Positions 1 to 7,073 of a DNA stretch of 7,920 bases are shown here, piece by piece. Position 1 is the stretch's first letter. Each line of letters begins with the position of its first letter. The notes beneath the pieces are model-generated. The model was not told where the DNA came from. It searched no databases and saw only the letters and a list, made by a program, of their open reading frames with translations. The stretch covers positions 1 through 7,920 of the forward strand of contig DAOUQS010000083.1 of the NCBI GenBank assembly GCA_030625465.1, written 5' to 3'. Source of the DNA: Amylibacter sp. (GTDB lineage: Bacteria; Pseudomonadota; Alphaproteobacteria; Rhodobacterales; Rhodobacteraceae). The translations under genes and the position numbers were made by a program.

Positions 1-3
1 AAC

Positions 4-1419
4 ATGCCACGCATAATAGAACCGTCCTTCCGACAATCTGTAGATATGATGCTTGAAAAGGCGATTAGCTTGATGGATCTATCGCCCGGGCTTCAGGAAA
101 AGATACGGGTATGCAACTCGACCTATACTGTGCGTTTCGGGGTAAAGCTGCGCGGCGATATTCATACATTTACGGGTTATCGCGCTGTGCATTCGGAACA
201 TAAGGAGCCGGTCAAGGGTGGCATCCGTTTTTCATTGTCGGTCAATCAGGATGAAGTCGAAGCGCTTGCCGCATTGATGAGTTATAAATGCGCTTTGGTG
301 GAAACCCCGTTCGGTGGTTCCAAAGGCGGGTTGCACATTGACCCGAATGCCTGGGAAGCTGATGAAATGGAACGTATCACACGACGTTTCGCTTATGAGC
401 TAATCAAGCGTGACCTGATACATCCGTCACAAAACGTGCCAGCCCCCGATATGGGGACGGGTGAGCGTGAAATGGCATGGATTGCCGACCAGTTCAGCCG
501 GATGAACACAACCGAGCTGAACTCGGAAGCTTGTGTGACGGGCAAGCCTTTGAATAAGGGCGGTATTGCGGGCCGTGTGGAAGCAACCGGCAGAGGTGTT
601 CAATACGCTTTGCAGGAATTTTTCCGCCACCCCGAAGATATTAAAGCGGCCAAAATGAAAGGCACGCTTGATGGCAAACGGGTCATTGTGCAGGGTTTGG
701 GCAATGTGGGTTACCACGCGGCCAAGTTCCTGTCCGAAGAAGACGGCTGCCTGATTACGGCAGTTCTTGAACGCGATGGCGCGATCATCAATGACAAAGG
801 CATAAATATCGAGGAACTTTCCGCGTATATTCGTGCCAAAGGCGGTGTGAAGGGCTTTTCTGACGGCACTTACGAAGCAGACAGTGCTGCGGTTCTGGAA
901 AAAGACTGCGACATTCTAATCCCCGCTGCGATGGAAGGTGTAATTAACCTGTCAAACGCGGACCGCATATCAACCAAGCTGATTATCGAGGCGGCAAACG
1001 GCCCTGTTACGGCCGGTGCGGATGATGTTCTACGCAAAGCCGGTGTGGTTATTATTCCGGACATGTATGCCAATGCGGGCGGTGTGACGGTTTCATATTT
1101 CGAATGGGTGAAAAATCTAAGCCACATTCGTTTTGGCCGTATGCAGCGACGCAAGGAAGAAGCTAACAACATCTTGTTGATCAAAGAGCTGGAGCGTCTG
1201 GTAGGCAAGCCTGTTTCCGAGGATTTCAAGACCAAGTTTTTCCATGGGGCAGGCGAGCTGGAGCTGGTACGTTCCGGCCTGGAAGACACTATGCGCGCAG
1301 CTTATCAGTCGATGCGGACAGTTTGGCATTCACGCGATGATGTGGATAGTCTGCGTACTGCGGCCTATCTGGTGTCATTGGGCCGGATTGCGGACAGCTA
1401 TAAAGGGCTGGGTCTGTAA
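4..1419 (+). CDS. gdhA: Glutamate dehydrogenase (Glu/Leu/Phe/Val dehydrogenase family)
   Basis: This 471-residue cytosolic enzyme interconverts glutamate with 2-oxoglutarate and ammonia using NAD(P). The N-terminal catalytic domain shows PVKGGIRF (69-76), the catalytic-lysine loop PFGGSKGG (102-109, Lys107) and PAPDMGTGEREM (146-157, catalytic Asp149). The Rossmann domain begins with GLGNVG (231-236) and continues through EAANGP (329-334) and PDMYANAGGVTVSYFEW (352-368). Glu256, near the end of the second Rossmann strand, hints at NAD use, but I cannot settle coenzyme choice. The sequence resembles mitochondrial GDH (GLUD1) more than E. coli GdhA or Bacillus RocG. Between Asn371 and Met430 it has about 59 residues where RocG has about 19, matching the antenna region of animal enzymes. 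The ATG is 3 bases into the window, so its ribosome binding site is not visible; the N-terminus looks complete. It ends 8 bp before the convergent RpiR-type gene. Family assignment is certain; substrate is very likely glutamate. Confidence 0.96.
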   Translation: MPRIIEPSFRQSVDMMLEKAISLMDLSPGLQEKIRVCNSTYTVRFGVKLRGDIHTFTGYRAVHSEHKEPVKGGIRFSLSVNQDEVEALAALMSYKCALVETPFGGSKGGLHIDPNAWEADEMERITRRFAYELIKRDLIHPSQNVPAPDMGTGEREMAWIADQFSRMNTTELNSEACVTGKPLNKGGIAGRVEATGRGVQYALQEFFRHPEDIKAAKMKGTLDGKRVIVQGLGNVGYHAAKFLSEEDGCLITAVLERDGAIINDKGINIEELSAYIRAKGGVKGFSDGTYEADSAAVLEKDCDILIPAAMEGVINLSNADRISTKLIIEAANGPVTAGADDVLRKAGVVIIPDMYANAGGVTVSYFEWVKNLSHIRFGRMQRRKEEANNILLIKELERLVGKPVSEDFKTKFFHGAGELELVRSGLEDTMRAAYQSMRTVWHSRDDVDSLRTAAYLVSLGRIADSYKGLGL

Positions 1420-1427
1420 ACGCCAAA

Positions 1428-2303
1428 TCAGAACGGCGAGGTTCCGTCGATTTTAGCTTTCAGGCTGCGGTAGGATTTAATGTTTTCCGCAGCCTCATCG
1501 CCACCGGCTATAACCAGCAGGTGCAGCAGGCTTTCCAGAATTGCGATAACGCCCAGATAGCAGGCGAAAGCATATGGGCTTTCCATTTCGGCGGTCAGAA
1601 CCGCTTCGGGGTCCAGCTCTGATAGTGGTAGGTTGCTATCCGTGATGATCAGCAGTTTAAGGCCCTTTTCACGGGCAAACTTACAGGCATTTATCGTAAC
1701 CTGACTGTAAGGGCTGACAGTAATGGCCAGCAGGACATCCCTGTCATCGGCAAAATTCAGATCCACAATGGGGTTTGCCATGTCGCGCGGGATAAACTGC
1801 ACATTGGGCAGAACCAGTCTGGCGATGTGTTGGAAATAACTGGCCAAAGTATAGCTGGTGCTGGTGGCGGTTATGTAAACTGTGCGCGCACTGGTCAGCA
1901 CATCCACGAATTTCTCTGATGTTTCGGGTGTCATTTGGCTTAAGCTGTGCTTGAGGATGGACATTGCATTTTCTGCGGAATCGGCCAGGATATGGCCGGT
2001 CGGGCCGTGGGCTGATAATTCATTCAGCCATTTGCCATTGATTGCCGGTTTTGATGTGCTGCGCAGGGCGCGGCGGAACGGGTCGCGGAATTCATCGAAG
2101 CCGGGGAAACCCAGCTCTTTGGATAGGCGGACAAGTGAATAGGTGCTGACACCTACTTTTCCGGCCGTGGTTCTGATCGGATCAATGCCGAAGTCGGCAG
2201 GGTGGTCTATCACATATTTGGCAGCAAGTTGCAGCGTCGGGGCCAGTGATGAATACTGTTCCCGCAGATTTGCTAACACCCGGTTTTGCTGCGTAGTGCT
2301 CAT
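1428..2303 (-). CDS. MurR/RpiR-family transcriptional regulator (HTH + SIS)
   Basis: This is a 291-residue regulator of normal length for the RpiR family. Residues about 15-85 form the HTH_6 DNA-binding domain, with the typical stretch IRTTAGKVGVSTYSLVRLSK (43-62) followed by GFPGFDEFR. Residues about 125-270 form a sugar-isomerase (SIS) domain, seen as the strands TVYITATSTS (141-150), DVLLAITVSPYS (189-200) and LKLLIITDS (215-223). SIS domains in this family usually bind phosphosugars or other small metabolites; the ligand here cannot be read from sequence. The ATG at 2303 has a weak GGGAA site 7 nt upstream. The gene lies on the same strand as the aminotransferase and sulfotransferase genes, 83 bp after the latter, so it may be co-transcribed with them or have its own promoter in the gap. 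Possible targets are that pair or the convergent gdhA. The family call is firm, the target unknown. Confidence 0.93.
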   Translation of the reverse strand: MSTTQQNRVLANLREQYSSLAPTLQLAAKYVIDHPADFGIDPIRTTAGKVGVSTYSLVRLSKELGFPGFDEFRDPFRRALRSTSKPAINGKWLNELSAHGPTGHILADSAENAMSILKHSLSQMTPETSEKFVDVLTSARTVYITATSTSYTLASYFQHIARLVLPNVQFIPRDMANPIVDLNFADDRDVLLAITVSPYSQVTINACKFAREKGLKLLIITDSNLPLSELDPEAVLTAEMESPYAFACYLGVIAILESLLHLLVIAGGDEAAENIKSYRSLKAKIDGTSPF

Positions 2304-2386
2304 GTTTCAATTCCCATTTCAATCAAACAAGGGTTAGGACCCTAATGGCTGAAGTGCCCACTATAGACGTATCTGGGCCGACATTG
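2304..2386. promoter_or_regulatory. Intergenic gap before rpiR-type gene with small palindrome
   Basis: The 83 bp between the sulfotransferase stop and the regulator start hold a compact palindrome TTAGG-AC-CCTAA at 2334-2345. It overlaps an alternative inverted repeat, AGGGT-TAGG-ACCCT, at 2330-2343. The heptamer TTTCAAT is directly repeated at 2305-2311 and 2317-2323. A TATAGT on the - strand (2365-2360) could be a -10 box, but I see no convincing -35. There is no T-tract after the hairpin, so a terminator is not supported. The palindrome could be an autoregulatory operator for the RpiR-type protein; this is inference. Confidence 0.3.
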
Positions 2387-3112
2387 CTAGGCATGTATTT
2401 TAACCGCTTCAAGGCGGGTGTAATAGGGCATGGCCTGTGCCAGAACCGCTTGTAGATCATCCCCGATTTCCGGCAGAGGCCCTTCGGGGCCTGCAAAGCC
2501 GGTACTGTTCCACACCGCCGGATACCAATGCGGTGCCCACGGGCCATCTTGGGGGTGGCCGCCTTTGGGCCAGCTTAACATGGCGGGATCAAAGGGCAGG
2601 TCAATGGCTTGGCACAAAGCGCGCAACATCGCTTCGGGATCGTTGCGAATGTCGGCGCTGTCGATGACGATGGGGGCGTGTCCCAAATGCTGGGCAACCT
2701 GATCGTAAATTTCGGCCTGTTCGCGAAAGCCGATGTCGGAAAGTGACGGGCTTTCGCGTTTGGCGTGGTAGCTGGCAATGACCCTTGCGGGATGGCGAAT
2801 AAGGAAGACACTGGTGACATCGTGCATCCATTCGCGATCAAACGCAGGCAGCATATGTTGGGTCATATGCTTTTGATAATAAACCGGTTTTCCGTGCGGT
2901 ATCGAGCCTGTCAGACGTTCGGATATATCCAAAGGCTTCTGCGGCCATTGCGCCAGTATGTCATCGCGCATCGGGTGGTTCAGGCCGGTTTCCAGCAGGT
3001 AGGCGGCATAATAGGGTTCATCCGAGACCGCACAATCTTTGCGCGCGCCAAAAGCGTACATCATTGCCGTGGACAGGTTGCGCGGCCCTGACCACATGGC
3101 AATCCGTTTCAT
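2387..3112 (-). CDS. P-loop sulfotransferase-like protein, coupled to class IV aminotransferase
   Basis: This 241-residue soluble protein has the two PAPS-binding elements of the sulfotransferase fold. An N-terminal P-loop-like WSGPRNLSTAM (7-17) stands where the 5'-phosphosulfate loop lies, and FLIRHPARVIASY (103-115) matches the 3'-phosphate motif, with Arg106 and Ser114. The conserved DEPYYAAYL (31-39) and YYQKHM (78-83) segments mark a distinct subfamily. As I recall, it forms the N-terminal part of eukaryotic 'branched-chain-amino-acid aminotransferase-like' proteins. The classic PKSGT lysine is absent and replaced by Pro10-Arg11, which also occurs in other sulfotransferase families. The ATG overlaps the TGA of the upstream aminotransferase as ATGA, implying translational coupling and a shared pathway. 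The acceptor is unknown, and sulfotransfer itself is unproven; a different nucleotide-dependent transfer is possible. Fold assignment is good, function open. Confidence 0.85.
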   Translation of the reverse strand: MKRIAMWSGPRNLSTAMMYAFGARKDCAVSDEPYYAAYLLETGLNHPMRDDILAQWPQKPLDISERLTGSIPHGKPVYYQKHMTQHMLPAFDREWMHDVTSVFLIRHPARVIASYHAKRESPSLSDIGFREQAEIYDQVAQHLGHAPIVIDSADIRNDPEAMLRALCQAIDLPFDPAMLSWPKGGHPQDGPWAPHWYPAVWNSTGFAGPEGPLPEIGDDLQAVLAQAMPYYTRLEAVKIHA

Positions 3113-4017
3113 GCGGTTTCTGCCGCAATCAGGCCGGCATACAGGGCGCGGATGCGTTTTGTGACCGGGCCAAGGCCGGCTTGGCCAATGCTGCGCCCGT
3201 CGATTTCGGATACAGGTGTTTGTGCGCCGAAAGTGCCGGTCAAAAATGCCTCATCCGCACTGTAGGTGTCGACCAGTGAATAATTGCGCTCAAGACATGT
3301 GATGCCGTTTGCGTGGCACAGATCAATCACCTTTTGACGGGTGATCCCGTTCATGCAGTAATCCCCAGTACTGGTCCAAACCGCACCCTTTTTGACGATG
3401 AAAAAGTTGCAGGCGTTGGTGGTGTTCACAAATCCATGCACGTCCAGCATCAAGGCTTCATCTGCGCCGGCCTTTTCAGCGGCAATGCAGGCCAGAATGC
3501 AGTTCAGCTTGGAATGCGAGTTCAGCTTCGGGTCCTGGGTCATCGGCAGACCGCGCACGTGCGGCACGGTGGCCAGACGGATCGGGCGGGGCAGGGACGG
3601 TTTGGAATGTTCGCAGATAATCACCACGGTCGGGCCTGATTGTGACAGGGACGGGTGCTGGAACGGCTTGACCTTGACGCCGCGCGTGACCATCAGGCGC
3701 ACATGCACATCCGTGGTCATATCATTGGCCATACGGGTGGCTTCAAGGGCGGCAATCACGCCCGCGCGATCCATCCCTATATCAAGGTCTATTGCCTTGG
3801 CGGCCTCAAACAAACGATCCATGTGATTGTCCAGAAATGCCCAGACCCCGTTATAAAGCCGCAAACCTTCCCACACCCCGTCGCCCAGCATAAAGCCGCT
3901 GTCATAGACCGAGACCATGGCCTGTGCGCGCGGCACAATCCGGCCATTTACATAGATCTGAATGCTTTCATTGCGTTGATCATCGGCGGCCTGATGCGTG
4001 GTGACGTGCTTGTCCAT
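3109..4017 (-). CDS. Class IV PLP-dependent aminotransferase (BCAT/D-amino-acid transaminase family)
   Basis: The 302-residue product is a fold-type IV aminotransferase of usual length. It opens with IYVNGRIVP (21-29), then SGFMLGDGVWEGLRLYNG (40-57), the small-domain HMDRL (65-69), GADEALMLDVHGFVNTTNACNFFIV (184-208) and GTFGAQTPVSEIDGR (261-275). The PLP Schiff-base lysine is probably Lys164 in QDPKLNSHSKLN; hand alignment to IlvE and D-amino-acid transaminase lands within two residues of it, with Lys170 the alternative. Substrate is not readable: it could be a branched-chain L-amino acid, a D-amino acid or something unusual. I chose the ATG at 4017 because GGAAGA lies 8 nt upstream and family similarity starts just after it. 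The frame stays open to 4467, but that extension runs into the divergent fghA and looks non-coding. It overlaps the sulfotransferase gene by 4 bp, forming an operon. Confidence 0.92.
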   Translation of the reverse strand: MDKHVTTHQAADDQRNESIQIYVNGRIVPRAQAMVSVYDSGFMLGDGVWEGLRLYNGVWAFLDNHMDRLFEAAKAIDLDIGMDRAGVIAALEATRMANDMTTDVHVRLMVTRGVKVKPFQHPSLSQSGPTVVIICEHSKPSLPRPIRLATVPHVRGLPMTQDPKLNSHSKLNCILACIAAEKAGADEALMLDVHGFVNTTNACNFFIVKKGAVWTSTGDYCMNGITRQKVIDLCHANGITCLERNYSLVDTYSADEAFLTGTFGAQTPVSEIDGRSIGQAGLGPVTKRIRALYAGLIAAETA

Positions 4018-4025
4018 GAACGGTA

Positions 4026-4031
4026 TCTTCC
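4026..4031 (-). promoter_or_regulatory. Ribosome binding site fixing the aminotransferase start
   Basis: On the - strand this reads GGAAGA and sits 8 nt before the ATG at 4017. It supports that start over any upstream in-frame codon in the long open extension. Confidence 0.6.
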
Positions 4032-4071
4032 ATCTGTATTTGTCGAAATATTGATGGAAATAACGGCGGTT

Positions 4072-4077
4072 TGTCAA
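4072..4077 (-). promoter_or_regulatory. Possible -35 element for the aminotransferase/sulfotransferase operon
   Basis: The - strand reads a perfect TTGACA here, about 55 bp upstream of the aminotransferase ATG. The best -10 matches downstream are poor: TCAATA at 17-bp spacing (4054-4049) or AATATT at 19 bp (4052-4047). The position suits a promoter for the operon, but the weak -10 keeps confidence low. Confidence 0.35.
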
Positions 4078-4199
4078 TCTTATTAACAATCCGTGTGGCG
4101 TACCCCCAGCGGTTGCGGAATATCTTGCCTTGGATTTAATTGCTGATAAATAGGATGGAAATACGCCTGTGGGCGATCTGGTGTTAGCGGAGAAATGAC

Positions 4200-5027
4200 A
4201 TGGAAATTCTATCTGAAAATACTTGTTTTGGCGGGGTTCAGGGGGTTTATAAACATAGCTCTGACGCTTGTCTGTGTGACATGACTTTTGCGGTTTATAT
4301 GCCGCCGCAGGCACGCGCGCAAAAGGTGCCGGTGCTGTGGTTCCTGTCGGGCCTGACCTGCACGCATGACAATGCGATGACCAAGGCAGGCGCGCAGGCT
4401 TGGGCGGCCAAATATGGGGTTGCTTTAGTGTTTCCCGATACGTCGCCGCGCGGTGACGATGTGGCAAACGATGAGGCCTATGACTTGGGTCAAGGCGCGG
4501 GGTTCTATGTGGATGCAGTGCAAAACCCCTGGGCGCCGCATTTCAATATGTGGACTTATGTGACAGAAGAATTGCCGAAACTGGTCGCGGCAGAGTTTGA
4601 TATTATAGAAGAAAACCAAGGGATTACCGGACATTCTATGGGTGGTCACGGTGCGTTGACCATTGCGATGTCCTTGCCTGATCGTTACAAATCGGTTTCG
4701 GCTTTTGCACCGATCGCAAACCCGACTGCCTCTGATTGGGGGCGCAAGCAGTTGGGGGCTTATATGGGGGCGGATGAAGCGGCTTGGGCGGCACATGATG
4801 CGTCATTACTGATGGCAGATCGCGGCTTTCATAGCCCGGTTTTGATAGATCAGGGGACGGCGGATAATTTCTATGATTTGCTACGCCCGCAGGCCTTGGC
4901 TGATGCGATAACCCAACGCAAACAGGCCGCGACTTTTCGGATGCAAAGCGGTTACGATCACAGTTATTTCTTTATCCAAAGCTTTATGCAGGACCATGTG
5001 AAGTTTCATGCGGAATTACTGAAGTGA
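4200..5027 (+). CDS. fghA: S-formylglutathione hydrolase
   Basis: This 275-residue cytosolic alpha/beta-hydrolase (esterase D family) hydrolyses S-formylglutathione to formate and glutathione, the second step of glutathione-dependent formaldehyde oxidation. The catalytic triad is visible: nucleophile Ser146 in GHSMGG (144-149), Asp222 or a close neighbour in LIDQGTADNF (215-224), and His254 in GYDHSYFF (251-258). The oxyanion/cysteine segment FLSGLTCTHDN (48-58), with Cys54, and FPDTSPRGDD (78-87) are family signatures. Length is typical. The ATG is supported by GGAGA 6 nt upstream. The usual partner, glutathione-dependent formaldehyde dehydrogenase, is not in the window. It overlaps tail-to-tail by 12 bp with a trimethylamine-dehydrogenase-like gene whose reaction may release formaldehyde, which fits its presence here. 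The assignment is firm. Confidence 0.96.
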   Translation: MEILSENTCFGGVQGVYKHSSDACLCDMTFAVYMPPQARAQKVPVLWFLSGLTCTHDNAMTKAGAQAWAAKYGVALVFPDTSPRGDDVANDEAYDLGQGAGFYVDAVQNPWAPHFNMWTYVTEELPKLVAAEFDIIEENQGITGHSMGGHGALTIAMSLPDRYKSVSAFAPIANPTASDWGRKQLGAYMGADEAAWAAHDASLLMADRGFHSPVLIDQGTADNFYDLLRPQALADAITQRKQAATFRMQSGYDHSYFFIQSFMQDHVKFHAELLK

Positions 5028-7073
5028 TACAACCTCGCGCTTGAAAAGTTGTTGTGCGACTTTTTGCGGGTCTTCTTCAAAATTCCGCGCCGCCATGTGG
5101 CCGGCATAAACCGCGTCCGCGATTAGTCCGGGGGCTGCCGCATCGCCGATCAATTCCAGCGTATTGAACGCGGTTTTGCCCGCTTTCAGGGTATCATATA
5201 GTGCGCTGTGGCGGATGCGTTCCGTGACTAACAGAACTGTGCCGCATTGGATATCCTGCGCTTGGCCTGAATAGGTGCAGGCCAGTTTGCAACCCGCGCT
5301 GGTGATTGCGGCCAGTTCCTGATTTGTGTGAATTGTCACGCCAAGTTCAATCAGGCTTTTCTGGATGCGTTTTTGTTCAAGCGTCAGCTCTGTCCAGGGC
5401 GACACCATGCTGGCGGGGGTCATGAAAATCACCTTATGGCCTGCGGCGGCCAGATGTTCGGCCAGAACGCCGCCGATATAGATCTGATCGTCATCATAGA
5501 TCACAACCGGGCCGTTTTCGGGCATTTTGCCCGCTATAATATCGTCGGGGGTCAGTATCTGCATGCTATCTGCTATCTTAAGCGGCTTGTGGCTGCTGCG
5601 CCCGATACCGTCGCGCCGCCAGCTGGCACCGGTGGCCACAAAAACATTGGGGATGTCCAGCTCAAGAACGTCTTTTGCGGTCAGATTACTTTGCATGAAC
5701 ATCTGCACATTGGCGCGTTGTTGCAGGTCGTAAATCCGGTGGTCGGCGACACGTTTCCATGCGCCCAAACCGTGCAAATGCGACTCGGCTAAAACCCGTC
5801 CGCCGGCTTCCTTGCGGGCTTCCGCCAATGTGACCTGATAGCCGCGTTTGGCCAGTTGCATCGCACATTCCAGCCCTGCGGGGCCGGCACCAATAACCAG
5901 TGCCTGTTCTTGCGATCCCTTAGGGGCGATTTTTTCAGGGTGCCAGCCACGGCGCCATTCTTCGCCCATTGTGGGGTTTTGGGTGCAGCGGATCGGCACG
6001 CCCAGATTATCGCTGGAGACACAGATATTGCAGCCGATACATTCGCGGATTTCGTCAATGCACCCGTCCTTGATTTTCTGCGGTAGAAACGGATCGGCAA
6101 TTGACGGGCGTGCGGCGCCGATAAAATCAACCACGCCGCGTTTGACCAGTGAAAGCATCATATCGGGTGAGGTCAGACGGCCAACGGCGACCACCGGTTT
6201 GGTGGTGACCTGCTTGACGAAATCAATGTAGGGTATTTGATAGCCGTCATTTGGCTGGAACCGCGTGGTGGCACTGTCGTTTGACCAGTCCGATACGTTT
6301 ACGTCCCAAAGGTCGGGTATTTCGGCGAACATTTCCACAACGGCGCGGCCTTCTTCATGGGCCTGCATCCCGTCGATGCCCTGCATTTCATCCACGGCAA
6401 AGCGGAAGGCCACGGCGCAAGTGTCGCCGACCTCTTCGTGGGTTTCTTCCAGCAATTCACGGATCAGGCGGGCGCGGTTTTCAAGACTGCCGCCGTATTC
6501 GTCCGAGCGGTCATTGAATTGCGGTAACAAGAAATGGTGCGGCAGGGACATGTGGTGGCCAGCATAGACATAGATCACATCGAAGCCTGCCTGTTTGGCG
6601 CGGCGTGCGGCGGCACGGTGCCAGCGGCGAAATTCGCGAATGTCCGATTTATCCATAGCGCGGGCCTGTTTGGGGTAGGCAAAGTCAACCGACATGTCGG
6701 ATGGCGCAAGAATCGGCGCGCGGGTCAGCATGTTGGCGGCGTGATTGCCGTTGTGAACCAGCTCCACCGCTGCCAGCGCACCCTTGGCGTGAACCGCGTC
6801 TGTCATCAGGCGCAAAGCGGGGATGTCGTGTTCGTCCCATAGGCGCTGTTCGGCATAGGGCGACAGATCGGAACTGGGATGGATTTCGCATTCTTCGGTG
6901 CTGACAACGCCCCAACCACCTTCGGCTTTCATCGCGCGCATGGCGGCGTGGGCTTGCGGCCTGACATGGCCCATGCCGCAGCAGTGCGGGACTTGGTAGA
7001 AACGGTTCGGTGCTGTGACAGGGCCTATTTTTACAGGTTCAAACAGGATAGAATACTTGGCGTTACCGGACAT
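5016..7073 (-). CDS. Trimethylamine/histamine dehydrogenase-family flavin iron-sulfur amine dehydrogenase
   Basis: The 685-residue protein combines an Old Yellow Enzyme-type FMN barrel (about 8-370), a 4Fe-4S site and a C-terminal dinucleotide-binding half. NRFYQVPHC (23-31) puts Cys31 at the residue that carries 6-S-cysteinyl-FMN in trimethylamine dehydrogenase (TMADH). Cys345, Cys348, Cys351 and Cys363 are spaced as the TMADH cluster ligands. GAGPAG (395-400) is the ADP/FAD site. The TMADH triad Tyr169/His172/Asp267 corresponds to Tyr170/His173/Asp266, and Trp264 to Trp263. The other two cage residues differ: Tyr60 becomes Glu61 and Trp355 becomes Asp355. Histamine dehydrogenase also has Asp at the latter site, as I recall. 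The substrate is therefore probably an amine other than trimethylamine. An N-methylated amino acid or amine (formaldehyde-releasing demethylase) and a diamine remain possible. Electrons likely pass to ETF. The ATG at 7073 has AAGG 8 nt upstream. The gene is divergent from a TetR regulator. Confidence 0.92.
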   Translation of the reverse strand: MSGNAKYSILFEPVKIGPVTAPNRFYQVPHCCGMGHVRPQAHAAMRAMKAEGGWGVVSTEECEIHPSSDLSPYAEQRLWDEHDIPALRLMTDAVHAKGALAAVELVHNGNHAANMLTRAPILAPSDMSVDFAYPKQARAMDKSDIREFRRWHRAAARRAKQAGFDVIYVYAGHHMSLPHHFLLPQFNDRSDEYGGSLENRARLIRELLEETHEEVGDTCAVAFRFAVDEMQGIDGMQAHEEGRAVVEMFAEIPDLWDVNVSDWSNDSATTRFQPNDGYQIPYIDFVKQVTTKPVVAVGRLTSPDMMLSLVKRGVVDFIGAARPSIADPFLPQKIKDGCIDEIRECIGCNICVSSDNLGVPIRCTQNPTMGEEWRRGWHPEKIAPKGSQEQALVIGAGPAGLECAMQLAKRGYQVTLAEARKEAGGRVLAESHLHGLGAWKRVADHRIYDLQQRANVQMFMQSNLTAKDVLELDIPNVFVATGASWRRDGIGRSSHKPLKIADSMQILTPDDIIAGKMPENGPVVIYDDDQIYIGGVLAEHLAAAGHKVIFMTPASMVSPWTELTLEQKRIQKSLIELGVTIHTNQELAAITSAGCKLACTYSGQAQDIQCGTVLLVTERIRHSALYDTLKAGKTAFNTLELIGDAAAPGLIADAVYAGHMAARNFEEDPQKVAQQLFKREVVSLQ

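Larger units (their letters stand above)
4018..4199. promoter_or_regulatory. Divergent intergenic region with repeated GATGGAAATA
   Basis: These 182 bp separate the divergent aminotransferase and fghA starts and must hold both promoters. GATGGAAATA occurs twice in direct orientation (4053-4062 and 4154-4163). Its core appears inverted as TTCCATC at 4028-4034, making a 7-bp inverted repeat with 4053-4059. A possible fghA promoter is TTGCGG (4113-4118) with TTTAAT (4135-4140), spacing 16. A GGAGA site (4189-4193) lies 6 nt before the fghA ATG. A short CGCC-TGTG-GGCG hairpin (4164-4175) falls in the fghA leader. No small gene or RNA is evident. Confidence 0.4.

Noticed and set aside
427..1329. 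Open frames on the - strand inside gdhA
   Set aside because: They are antisense to a well-conserved gene and their translations look random.
1421..1452. Short inverted repeats between the gdhA and RpiR-type gene ends as a shared terminator
   Set aside because: Stems are only 4 bp and the following T run is interrupted, so it is not supportable.
4018..4467. The aminotransferase frame stays open 150 codons upstream of 4017
   Set aside because: The extension is rich in Pro, His, Arg and Ser, has no family similarity, lies antisense to fghA and crosses the intergenic region. A good ribosome site marks the ATG at 4017.
5044..5065. AAAAGT-N9-ACTTTT with an extra T, a possible terminator after fghA
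   Set aside because: The stem is only six mostly A-T pairs inside the dehydrogenase coding end, too weak to claim.
5328..6842. Several + strand open frames of 70-154 codons within the amine dehydrogenase gene
   Set aside because: All are antisense to a protein conserved throughout its length, and none has recognisable domains.
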